Positions 34,631-42,223 of a stretch of DNA of 45,308 bases are shown one piece after another. The stretch covers positions 1 to 45,308 of the forward strand of contig CAMUZG010000019.1 of NCBI GenBank assembly GCA_947165145.1, given 5' to 3'. Below the pieces are notes generated by a model, which ran no database searches, was not told the DNA's origin, and saw nothing but the letters and a program-made list of their open reading frames with translations. The first letter of the stretch is position 1, and each line of letters opens with the position of its first letter. The position numbers and the translations under genes were made by a program. This stretch comes from an uncultured Selenomonadales bacterium (GTDB lineage: Bacteria > Bacillota > Negativicutes > Selenomonadales > Selenomonadaceae).

Positions 34631-36187
34631 TTACATCTGAACTACTTGAAAGTTATAAATTATTCTGTTCGCCATATCGGGAACAACCTGCACGATTTTT
34701 TTGTAGACAGCTTGAGCATTCTGCGGAAAAACACAAAGAACTATTGCGTCGTAATCTTTAGCCTTAAGTCGCTCCGCGCCGACTACCGTATCATCGAATT
34801 CATCGGGGTATTCGTCGACCGTGGCAACGATCTCGCAGTACGGACACGGCTTAAAGTTTTTTACGTATTCCTGTCCGAATTCAACCGCTACACTAGCTTG
34901 ACTGTCAATTTGCCGCCGATAATCCTTAGCTATCTCTGTCTCGCCGAAAAGAACTATTCGTGCGCCGCGTGCCACTGCTCCGAACGGGAAAATTGCTGTC
35001 CAGTTTCTTATTCTCTCCTGCGAAAGTCGCGCCGTATAGTATTCTTTGACGGGTGAGGCATTCTTTACGATTGTCCAAAAGTTTTCGTAGTATTCGTCGG
35101 CCGGGCGGAGCTTTGGGAGAGAGTACTTTTTATCAGCGTAAAGTTTTTTGACCAAAACATTTTCCAAAGCCTCAACGTAAGAAAATGTGCCTTCACCGTA
35201 AACTTGTTGCTCGGTATCGTAGCCGAGTACGCCGGGAGTTCGCGTTGGATCATGAGCACTGGCGCAAATAGTCAACACGTTCTCATTTGCCGCGAATATT
35301 GCCGATTGGGAAATAGCACATACGACATCGACTTTTGTGAACAACACTCGCGGTATCGGAACCAAATCACCAAGGGCAGTAACCAAAACATTTGGCAGAT
35401 TATGAAAAGTTTGTGCCAAAAGTGCCCGCCGTGAAGATTCATTGCCGACCATGATGAAATTAATTCGCTTGTCGGGATGACGTCGCGCCAATTCTCCGAT
35501 GCCTTCAATCAAGGCAGGAACGTATTCTTTCCCTGCTCTGCCTATGTGACAAATATTCCAGTCCAACTTTTGAAGCCGTTCGATAGGGAAAACGACATCT
35601 TGAATGGCATCTTGTTCTCGAACCGTTTTAGGCATTTCAACTTTTGTTTTGGTGACATTTTTGTAGCCGTTAAAAAGTTTCTGCAAAGCTTTATCCGTGC
35701 CGACAAGTTCGTTGCGTTCCCATTTGAAATAAAAGAAATCAAGGTTATCTCCATATGTTTTATTCGGCAGTGTTGGGGTCGGACGATAAACTTCATTGCA
35801 ACAAATGAAAAAATGTTGTGCACCGATTTTGGCGGCAAGAAGTTCTGCCCAATAACCGAAACAATTCGCATGTGATTCAATGATTATCTCGTAATTTTCC
35901 ATAGACGAAAGCCTAAGCCGTTCCAGCATAAGATTCAACCAATAATCTTGTTCATACTTCCGCATCTTGTAAGGCGGCTTACTAAGAAAATTCATTCCAC
36001 CACCAGAACTGATATATTGCGTCAAAGAAGGAATATCCGATTTATTTTCACGCGGTTCAGGAAAAAAAACATAAACTTGCCAACCACGATTTTGCAAATA
36101 GTTTGCTTTACCTGCAGTGTACATCTGCGTACCGCCAATAGAAACAATTCCGTAAGTGAAAAAAATATATATCCGCTTCTTCTCCAT
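34631..36187 (-). CDS. GT4-like glycosyltransferase with C-terminal Rossmann-like domain
   Basis: About 518 residues. The N-terminal half begins KKRIYIFFTYGIVSIGGTQM, the glycine-rich donor-site loop seen in GT-B enzymes. A central WNICHIGRAGKEYVPALIEG and RRHPDKRINFIMVGNE match the second Rossmann half. After about residue 410 comes an extra domain, GARIVLFGETEIAKDYRRQI with FGQEYVKNF, CPYCEIVATVDEYPDEFDD and YDAIVLCVF. It resembles the small nucleotide-binding domain found in front of PglD-like acyltransferases. The start is ATG at 36187, with AAGGAAAGG eight bases upstream. It is the first gene of the glycan operon. Donor and acceptor are unknown; family assignment is by eye. Confidence 0.75.
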   Translation of the reverse strand: MEKKRIYIFFTYGIVSIGGTQMYTAGKANYLQNRGWQVYVFFPEPRENKSDIPSLTQYISSGGGMNFLSKPPYKMRKYEQDYWLNLMLERLRLSSMENYEIIIESHANCFGYWAELLAAKIGAQHFFICCNEVYRPTPTLPNKTYGDNLDFFYFKWERNELVGTDKALQKLFNGYKNVTKTKVEMPKTVREQDAIQDVVFPIERLQKLDWNICHIGRAGKEYVPALIEGIGELARRHPDKRINFIMVGNESSRRALLAQTFHNLPNVLVTALGDLVPIPRVLFTKVDVVCAISQSAIFAANENVLTICASAHDPTRTPGVLGYDTEQQVYGEGTFSYVEALENVLVKKLYADKKYSLPKLRPADEYYENFWTIVKNASPVKEYYTARLSQERIRNWTAIFPFGAVARGARIVLFGETEIAKDYRRQIDSQASVAVEFGQEYVKNFKPCPYCEIVATVDEYPDEFDDTVVGAERLKAKDYDAIVLCVFPQNAQAVYKKIVQVVPDMANRIIYNFQVVQM

Positions 36188-36260
36188 ATGCTTAACCTTT
36201 CCTTGCAAAATTAACAGGCGAACCCTTAAAGAGCGAACCTAAAACTGTGAATTTTAATTG

Positions 36261-36695
36261 TTAAAAGTCGTTGTATTGCTCTGCATTGGTCTTGTCGACG
36301 CGTTTGGCTTTGGCTTTCCTGAACGCTGCGATTGTTTGAACGATTTGTTCTTTCGTGTAAGGTTTGTGTATGAAATCGATTGCGCCCATTTTTAAACACT
36401 GCATGAGTTTTTGCGGCGTGCCCATTGAACTTAGCATGACGATTGGGACTTCGGGGGCGACTTCGCGAATGAATTCCAACGCTTCAATTCCGCCGACAAC
36501 GGGCATGACGATGTCCAAGAAAATACCGTCAGGTTCCTGCTCCAAAACGAGAGTGATAGCTTCCTTGCCGTTAGCTGCCTCGACGACTTCGCAATCTAGC
36601 CGTTCGAGTTCTTCGTGCAATTTTTTGCGCAGGAGTCGCGAATCGTCGGTGATGAGTATTCGCAACTTCTCTTGCTCGTCGGAAGTGTTTGCCAT
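36261..36695 (-). CDS. single-domain response regulator, CheY-like
   Basis: About 144 residues: one receiver domain with acidic pair in ILITDDSRLLRKKL, phospho-acceptor Asp in GIFLDIVMPVVGGIEA, switch Ser in VMLSSMGTP and Lys in FIHKPYTKEQIVQ. No output domain, only a short basic tail, so it acts by protein contact. It could be a CheY or a stress/adhesion regulator; a separate CheV gene lies 6 kb away. The start is ATG at 36695 with AAGGGGCGG upstream. It is transcribed toward the glycan operon, 73 bases before its first gene, so read-through is possible. A heptad repeat and tRNA-Ser lie upstream. Confidence 0.85.
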   Translation of the reverse strand: MANTSDEQEKLRILITDDSRLLRKKLHEELERLDCEVVEAANGKEAITLVLEQEPDGIFLDIVMPVVGGIEALEFIREVAPEVPIVMLSSMGTPQKLMQCLKMGAIDFIHKPYTKEQIVQTIAAFRKAKAKRVDKTNAEQYNDF

Positions 36696-36716
36696 AAAAA
36701 TCGCCGCCCCTTCTAT

Positions 36717-36783
36717 CAATTAGGAATGTGAAATTAGGAATTAGGAATGAAAAAAACAATTCCAAATTCCTAATTCCTAATTG
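36717..36783. repeat. heptad repeat, two facing arms (copy 7)
   Basis: AATTAGG, ATTAGGA and related units face ATTCCAA, ATTCCTA and ATTCCTA across an A-run. It fills the gap between the response regulator and tRNA-Ser. Confidence 0.85.
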
Positions 36784-36796
36784 TTAATTGCATTTT

Positions 36797-36885
<89 letters not shown>

Positions 36886-36897
36886 TTAAACGCCGCG

Positions 36898-36926
36898 ATA
36901 ATAACAAAAACTTTGCGCAATGTCAA
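36898..36926 (-). promoter_or_regulatory. SigA promoter for tRNA-Ser
   Basis: On the minus strand TTGACA and TATTAT are 17 bases apart, ending 12 bases before the tRNA. Confidence 0.9.
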
Positions 36927-36975
36927 ACTATTTGGGCGCAACTTTGGAATAAATTTTTTCATCGTGAACGTTTGC

Positions 36976-37004
36976 TTGATTGAAAAAGATTTTTCGGTTA
37001 AAAT
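36976..37004 (+). promoter_or_regulatory. SigA promoter for the 37.0-37.9 kb operon
   Basis: TTGATT and TAAAAT separated by 17 bases, about 35 bases before the first start codon. Confidence 0.75.
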
Positions 37005-37038
37005 AGGCGCGCAGTCTTAAATCAGGAGGTTGATTGAA

Positions 37039-37386
37039 ATGATTCCGCTGTTGATTGGATTGGGTGCCCTCGTCGGCGGCTACATGGTCGTCACGAATTG
37101 GCAAGAAGTCGAGAACTGGCTGAAAAGTTTTCTGCCTAAACTGCAAGACGTGCTTAAAGAAACAGGCATCGTCGACTATGCGGCAAAACTTTTTTCCAGC
37201 GTCGAAGGAAACGTCATGCGCCTTGTCCACAAACTTTACTACAAAGAAAATGGCAAATGGGTCGAGAAAACCACCGTGCGCGAAATCGACGAGAGCGAAG
37301 TCCCCGCTTGGGCGAAAGAAGGTCTCACCGCCAAAGAAAGCGACGTTACCGCCCGCTACGAAAAAGAACTTGAGCTTACCGTTTGA
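37039..37386 (+). CDS. small membrane-associated protein, unknown function
   Basis: About 115 residues. An N-terminal hydrophobic segment (MIPLLIGLGALVGGYMVVTNW) probably anchors it. The rest is a soluble, charged domain with VRLVHKLYYKENGKWVEKTT-like strands, ending in a short acidic stretch. The start is ATG at 37039, with AGGAGG nine bases upstream; TTG at 37030 would abut the motif. It is the first gene of a two-gene operon. I do not recognise the family. Its partner contains a similar strand-rich region (FEMYFQDDEGKWHK), which suggests that the two are distantly related or fold alike. Confidence 0.72.
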   Translation: MIPLLIGLGALVGGYMVVTNWQEVENWLKSFLPKLQDVLKETGIVDYAAKLFSSVEGNVMRLVHKLYYKENGKWVEKTTVREIDESEVPAWAKEGLTAKESDVTARYEKELELTV

Positions 37387-37401
37387 GCGAGGTGAATTGA
37401 C

Positions 37402-37887
37402 ATGGCATTGGAAAACAAAATCGAAATGGTCGCTGATTTGGTCGAGGCGGCTAAAAATTTCTTCGTCGACTTGCTCCGCCCCGATATGACGCTTGAAAAA
37501 ATTTCCGACGTCGTTTCGCCGCGCCTGGACGATACAATCAAAAAGTACGAGGCTCGCGGGCTCAAATACAGTGCTGGCAAATTCTCCGTCAAGTACGCTG
37601 ACGAAAAACATTTTCAGCTTGCGTTCGAGATGTACTTTCAAGACGACGAGGGCAAATGGCACAAATGCGCAAACGAGAGCGAACCGCGTGATTGTCAGCT
37701 TTTGGAAGTCGGCGCGTGGAAGACGATTAAAGCGTTGAAGGTCATCACGTTCCCGATTGAAAAGCCGAAATCTCAAACCGACGACGTTCTCAAGCAGGAT
37801 AAAAATTTGCAAGAGTATCGCGAACAGCAACTGCAGAAAAAATCCGATGAAGACACAATCGACGTTGAAGCAGAAATAAAAAAATAA
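37402..37887 (+). CDS. soluble protein of unknown function, operon partner
   Basis: About 161 residues. A helical N-terminus (ENKIEMVADLVEAAKNFFVD) is followed by a mixed domain (YEARGLKYSAGKFSVKYADE; FQLAFEMYFQDDEGKWHK) and a highly charged, probably helical tail (LQEYREQQLQKKSDEDTIDV). No signal peptide or membrane helix. It lies 15 bases after the previous gene, with GCGAGGTGA before its ATG. A terminator follows at 37908. Function unknown; the spacing suggests that it works with the membrane-associated partner. Confidence 0.75.
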   Translation: MALENKIEMVADLVEAAKNFFVDLLRPDMTLEKISDVVSPRLDDTIKKYEARGLKYSAGKFSVKYADEKHFQLAFEMYFQDDEGKWHKCANESEPRDCQLLEVGAWKTIKALKVITFPIEKPKSQTDDVLKQDKNLQEYREQQLQKKSDEDTIDVEAEIKK

Positions 37888-37907
37888 GCGACGTTTCCGC
37901 CGCTGAC

Positions 37908-37938
37908 GGTCTCAAAATTTTTGGGACCAATTTTTTTT
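37908..37938 (+). terminator. rho-independent terminator after the two-gene operon
   Basis: GGTCTCAAAA pairs with TTTTGGGACC and is followed by AA and eight Ts. Confidence 0.82.
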
Positions 37939-38006
37939 CGACTCTCTGAAAATTTTATACATTGCCGCCGAAGTTTTGATACACTGAGCCAGAGGAGGTA
38001 ATTGGC

Positions 38007-38399
38007 ATGAAAAAATTTTTCGCAACGATGATGGCGGTTGCAATCTTGATGTTCGCCGCGCAGGCAGAGGCAATTTCCCGCGAAGATTCGACGTTCGCTT
38101 TTCAAACCGTCACACAGAAATTGAATTGGTGGAAGTGTACGCCGCTAAAAATTTGGTACGGTGGCGACGAGCTCAACAACGCCGAGAATGTCGCTTACAT
38201 GAACGAACTTGCCGAAAGTCGCGGCTTTCACAAAAAGTTTACTGCGTGCATGGTTTTCTACAGCGATTTCATTGCGCCGCCCGATCCTCATGACGGCAAA
38301 ATTTCCGCGTGGCGTTACGACAGCGAATATAAAAATTGGTCGTGGTACTTCGGGCTTTATGAGGACGGCGAGTGGAAGCTATTGACCTGGGGGTTTTGA
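38007..38399 (+). CDS. small secreted protein, unknown function
   Basis: About 130 residues. A signal peptide (KKFFATMMAVAILMFAAQ, cleavage after AEA) is followed by a mature part of about 108 residues rich in Trp and Tyr (LNWWKCTPLKIWYGGDELNN; YKNWSWYFGLYEDGEW). Two cysteines could form a disulfide in the periplasm. GAGGAGGTAATTGGC precedes the ATG. A heptad repeat follows directly after the stop. No family recognised. Confidence 0.75.
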   Translation: MKKFFATMMAVAILMFAAQAEAISREDSTFAFQTVTQKLNWWKCTPLKIWYGGDELNNAENVAYMNELAESRGFHKKFTACMVFYSDFIAPPDPHDGKISAWRYDSEYKNWSWYFGLYEDGEWKLLTWGF

Positions 38400-38401
38400 T
38401 G

Positions 38402-38473
38402 ATTAGGAATTAGGAGTTAGAAATTAGGAATTATAATTCCCCATTCCTAATTCCAAATTCCTAATTCCAAATT
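38402..38473. repeat. heptad repeat, two facing arms (copy 8)
   Basis: ATTAGGA units with variants (GTTAGAA) face ATTCCCC, ATTCCTA, ATTCCAA and ATTCCTA units. It fills the convergent gap between the secreted protein and the SPFH gene. Confidence 0.85.
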
Positions 38474-38475
38474 GG

Positions 38476-39762
38476 TTACGGGCGTGGTTTGCCGCAGTCC
38501 GCGCAGAATTTGCCCTTGTTGACGGTGCCGCATTCGCAAGTCCATTCGTTGCTGGCGGGACGAGGTTTGCCGCACTCAGCACAGAATTTGCCTTTATTGA
38601 CTGCGCCGCATTCGCATTTCCATTCGTTGATGACAGGTTTAGGCGTACCACATTCCGCACAGAAATTGCCGCGATTTTCTTCGTGACCGCAAGCCGAACA
38701 TTTCCACGTCGGAGGCTTTTGCTGTTGAGCTTGAGCCGCTTGTTGTTGCTGTTGAGCCATAGCGAAGAGATTGCCCGCGTTGATTCCGCCAGCAGCGTTT
38801 GCCATGCCCATACCCATAAAGCCGGTCATCGCGCCGGAAGTGTTTTGAGCCGCCTGTTGCATCGCCGAAGCTTGTGCGCCAGTCAAATGAGCCGCCGCCA
38901 TTGCAGGATTTCTCAACGCGCCGTTACGTTGCATTTCCTTAATCATCTGGGCGTCTTCTTCGCTCGCGCTGACATTCGACACACCGAACGAAACGACTTT
39001 CAAGCCGCGCAGTTCGCCCCATTTTTTGCTGAGGACTTCGTTAAGCGCGTCGGCAAGTTCTTGAGTGTGAGCGGGCAACGCGGAATATCTTATGCCCATT
39101 TCGGAAATTTTCGCGAAGGCAGGTTGCAACGCCGTCAACAGTTCGGTTTTAAGCTGAGCGTCAATCTCGGAGCGATTGTAAGTGTCTTTGACGTTGCCGC
39201 AAACGTTCGCGTAGAACAGCATGGGATTATCGATTTTGTAGCTGTAGGAGCCGAAACATTTAATCGCAATGTCCACGTCAAGCCCGATGTTGTAATCGAC
39301 GACGCGGAAGGGAACGGGCGTCGGTGTGCCGTACTTGTTGCCGACAATTTCTTTTGTGTTGAAGTAGTAGATTCGCTGGTCGCGTCCGGTGTCGCCGCCA
39401 AATGTGAAGCGTTCTTTCATGGCGAAGAATAAATCTTGAATGCTCTCGGCGATTGTCTTGTTGTCGTTGAAGAAACTCGGTTCGGTCGATTTGTCGTAGA
39501 TGTATTCGCCGCTGTCCGCGCAGAGTTCGAGAACTTTGCCCTGTTGGACAATCATCATGCATTGCCCGTCATTGACCGCGATTTTTGAGCCGTTGGTGAT
39601 GATGTTGTCGTCGCCGTCATTTGAGCTCCACGAACTCGATTTGCGCCTGTGACCTTTGGCAACGAGAATTTCGGGCGAAAGACTGTCGCAGTAAAAAAAT
39701 TCTTTCCACTGGTCGCCGAGCACGCCGCCCGCCGCCGCTAATGCCGCTTGAATCAAACCCAT
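38476..39762 (-). CDS. SPFH-domain protein with three C-terminal zinc ribbons (YdjI-like)
   Basis: About 428 residues. The SPFH/band-7 type domain (about 20-290, GDQWKEFFYCDSLSPEILVA onward) matches the group annotated as virion-core-protein-like or YdjI. It is followed by an Ala/Gln/Met-rich linker with a QQQQQAAQAQQQ run. Three zinc ribbons come last: WKCSACGHEENRGNFCAECG, WKCECGAVNKGKFCAECG and WTCECGTVNKGKFCADCG, the last two near-identical. SPFH proteins scaffold membrane microdomains; in Bacillus the relative YdjI is linked with a PspA-type envelope-stress system. The start is ATG at 39762 with GGAGG upstream; the longer frame covers that site. Role here unknown. Confidence 0.87.
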   Translation of the reverse strand: MGLIQAALAAAGGVLGDQWKEFFYCDSLSPEILVAKGHRRKSSSWSSNDGDDNIITNGSKIAVNDGQCMMIVQQGKVLELCADSGEYIYDKSTEPSFFNDNKTIAESIQDLFFAMKERFTFGGDTGRDQRIYYFNTKEIVGNKYGTPTPVPFRVVDYNIGLDVDIAIKCFGSYSYKIDNPMLFYANVCGNVKDTYNRSEIDAQLKTELLTALQPAFAKISEMGIRYSALPAHTQELADALNEVLSKKWGELRGLKVVSFGVSNVSASEEDAQMIKEMQRNGALRNPAMAAAHLTGAQASAMQQAAQNTSGAMTGFMGMGMANAAGGINAGNLFAMAQQQQQAAQAQQQKPPTWKCSACGHEENRGNFCAECGTPKPVINEWKCECGAVNKGKFCAECGKPRPASNEWTCECGTVNKGKFCADCGKPRP

Positions 39763-39842
39763 TAAAATTCCTCCTTCGTGAGTTGTTGTTCGTATGATAG
39801 CGAATTGCGTTGGGAATGTAAAGCGACGCATTATCCGCGCAG

Positions 39843-39871
39843 TTGACAGAATCGCCGCCGTTAATTATCAT
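39843..39871 (+). promoter_or_regulatory. SigA promoter for aspS
   Basis: A perfect TTGACA and TATCAT are separated by 17 bases, with the -10 ending 27 bases before the aspS start codon. Confidence 0.85.
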
Positions 39872-39898
39872 TGACGAACACAAAGGGAGGTAATTTAT

Positions 39899-41683
39899 TT
39901 GGAAACACTGACAGGAATGGAACGCAACGCCAACTGCGGCGAACTCCGTAAATCTGATGTCGGCAAAGAAATTCAGCTTGCAGGTTGGGTCTCACGTCGT
40001 CGCGACCACGGCGGTTTGATTTTCGTTGACATGCGCGATAGAAGCGGCATTGTTCAAATCGTTTTCGACGGCTCGACCGAAGGGCTCGACTTCACCAAAG
40101 CTGAAACTCTGCGCAATGAATACGTTATCGGCGTTCGCGGCAAAGTTCGTGCGCGTTCTGAAGATACAGTCAATCCGAAGATGGACACGGGAGAAATTGA
40201 AATTCTCGTCAATGAACTGCGCGTGCTCAACAAGGCGAAGACTCCGCCGTTTTACATTCAAGACGGTGTTGACGTTGATGAAATGGTTCGTCTGCGCTAT
40301 CGTTATCTTGATTTGCGCCGACCGGAAATGCAACGTAATATCATCTTGCGGCACCGTGTAACGAAAATCATGCGCGACTATCTCGACGAAAATGGATTTC
40401 TTGAAATTGAAACGCCGATGCTCTGCCGTTCGACGCCCGAAGGTGCCCGCGATTTTTTGGTGCCGAGTCGACTCAATCCAGGACAATTCTACGCGTTGCC
40501 GCAATCGCCGCAAATTTTCAAGCAACTGCTTATGGTCAGCGGCTTTGAAAAATATTTCCAAATCGTGCGTTGTTTCCGCGATGAAGATTTACGCGCCGAC
40601 CGTCAGCCCGAATTCACGCAACTCGATATCGAAACGTCATTCCTTAGCCAAGACGACATTATCACGATTATGGAAGGGCTCATCAAAAAAATTTTTGAAA
40701 CGACGCTCGACGTGACGATTGAAACGCCATTCAAGCGCATGAGCTGGGACGAGGCAATGACGCGTTTCGGTAGCGACAAGCCCGATTTGCGCTTCGATAT
40801 GGAACTGCAGGACATTTCCGAATTGGTCAAAGGCTCCGACTTCAAAGTTTTCAACAGCGTGCTCGAAAACGGCGGTCAAGTCAAAGTTATCCGCGTCGAC
40901 GATTATGCCGACATTCCCCGCCGCGAACTCGATAACCTTGTCGAATACGTCAAGATTTACGGCGCGAAAGGTTTGGCGTGGATTCAGTACACAGCGGACG
41001 GCGTGAAGTCTCCGTTCAAGAAATTTTACAGCGACGAAACTTTTGACCGCATTAAACAGGCGACAGGTTGCAAGACGGGCGATTTGCTCTTGGTCGTCGG
41101 CGATAAAGCTTCTGTCGTTGCGCAGGCTCTCGGCGAATTGCGTTTGGAAATGGCGCGTCGGCGGAATTTGATTGACCCCGATAAGCTGTGCTTCCTGTGG
41201 ATTGTCGATTTCCCGATGTTCGAGTACGTCGAGGAAGATAAACGCTATAAGGCGATGCATCACCCATTCACCGCGCCGCGCGAGGAAGATATTGACTTCT
41301 TGCTGACTGCGCCCGAAAAGGTCAAGGCGAACGCTTACGACATTGTTTTGAACGGCGTCGAAGTCGGCGGCGGTAGCTTGAGAATTTATCGTAGCGACTT
41401 GCAGGAAAAAGTTTTCGAGGCAATCGGCTTGACACACGACGAGGCGCACGCGAAGTTTGGCTTCTTAATGGACGCGTTCGAGTACGGCACACCTCCGCAC
41501 GGCGGCATTGCGTTCGGTTTGGACAGGCTCGTTATGCTCATGGCGAAACGTAAATCAATCCGCGACGTTATTCCCTTCCCGAAGACGCAAAGCGCGATTG
41601 ACCCGATGAGCCACGCACCGAGCGAAGTCGACGATAAACAACTGCGCGAACTCTCAATCAAGACAGCCGTCAAGAAAAAATAA
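39899..41683 (+). CDS. aspS: aspartyl-tRNA synthetase
   Basis: Class II synthetase charging tRNA-Asp, 594 residues, bacterial type. In order: the N-terminal OB anticodon-binding domain (VGKEIQLAGWVSRRRDHGGL), motif 1 region, motif 2 (VRCFRDEDLRADRQPEFTQL), a bacterial GAD insertion (about 290-410), and motif 3 (GIAFGLDRLVMLMAKRKSIR). The start is TTG at 39899, eight bases after GGGAGG; the next in-frame ATG at 39917 has no ribosome binding site. It has its own promoter. hisS, a frequent partner in Firmicutes, is not adjacent. Whether it is discriminating or also charges tRNA-Asn cannot be decided without searching for asnS and gatCAB elsewhere. Confidence 0.97.
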   Translation: METLTGMERNANCGELRKSDVGKEIQLAGWVSRRRDHGGLIFVDMRDRSGIVQIVFDGSTEGLDFTKAETLRNEYVIGVRGKVRARSEDTVNPKMDTGEIEILVNELRVLNKAKTPPFYIQDGVDVDEMVRLRYRYLDLRRPEMQRNIILRHRVTKIMRDYLDENGFLEIETPMLCRSTPEGARDFLVPSRLNPGQFYALPQSPQIFKQLLMVSGFEKYFQIVRCFRDEDLRADRQPEFTQLDIETSFLSQDDIITIMEGLIKKIFETTLDVTIETPFKRMSWDEAMTRFGSDKPDLRFDMELQDISELVKGSDFKVFNSVLENGGQVKVIRVDDYADIPRRELDNLVEYVKIYGAKGLAWIQYTADGVKSPFKKFYSDETFDRIKQATGCKTGDLLLVVGDKASVVAQALGELRLEMARRRNLIDPDKLCFLWIVDFPMFEYVEEDKRYKAMHHPFTAPREEDIDFLLTAPEKVKANAYDIVLNGVEVGGGSLRIYRSDLQEKVFEAIGLTHDEAHAKFGFLMDAFEYGTPPHGGIAFGLDRLVMLMAKRKSIRDVIPFPKTQSAIDPMSHAPSEVDDKQLRELSIKTAVKKK

Positions 41684-41843
41684 TTCATTCTCCCGAAAAA
41701 ATCCGTCAGTCCGTCGTATTCGCGCAACCCGTGGGATTAGGTGATAATTTCCGCCGTCGAGCAAAAGTTGAATGTTCAGCAGACGGACGAGCTTTTGTAT
41801 CAGCTTGGCGAAACTTTGCTGTTGGGTTAAGGATTGTCGGCGG

Positions 41844-41872
41844 TTGACAACTTTGCAAGCTACTTGTATAAT
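41844..41872 (+). promoter_or_regulatory. SigA promoter for tRNA-Arg
   Basis: Perfect TTGACA and TATAAT with a 17-base spacer, ending 20 bases before the tRNA. Confidence 0.93.
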
Positions 41873-41892
41873 TTGCGCGTTGTAAAAAATTT

Positions 41893-41969
<77 letters not shown>

Positions 41970-41982
41970 TATCGAAATTAAC

Positions 41983-42010
41983 AAAGCCTTGACCAACGTC
42001 GGGGCTTTTT
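41983..42010 (+). terminator. rho-independent terminator after tRNA-Arg
   Basis: AAAGCCTTGAC pairs with GTCGGGGCTTT (two G-U pairs) around CAAC, followed by Ts. Confidence 0.85.
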
Positions 42011-42095
42011 CCGTTTCAAATTCATTGAACGCATAATCGGCAGGCTTATCCTCGACTAGCGATGAGCCGCCTATGTCAAGCGTCTGCGAAACAAG

Positions 42096-42120
42096 TAAAA
42101 AATCCTCGACGCGTCGATAA
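42096..42120 (+). promoter_or_regulatory. possible flagellar sigma promoter for cheV
   Basis: TAAA is followed after 13 bases by GTCGATAA, one mismatch from GCCGATAA. The spacer is one or two bases shorter than usual. It is about 100 bases before cheV, a gene class often under SigD control. Confidence 0.4.
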
Positions 42121-42223
42121 GATCAAAAATTTCATGTTGCCCGCCGCCTTTGAAGGATTAAACAAGTTGACGGCGAAAAACCTTGAACGAAAAATTAAGC
42201 ATTGCATTTTGGAGGCTGGTTTG

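Noticed and set aside
41741-41830. 29-codon GTG frame ending LLYQLGETLLLG
   Set aside because: It looks slightly protein-like but has no properly spaced ribosome binding site and overlaps the region just before the tRNA-Arg promoter. Too weak to list.
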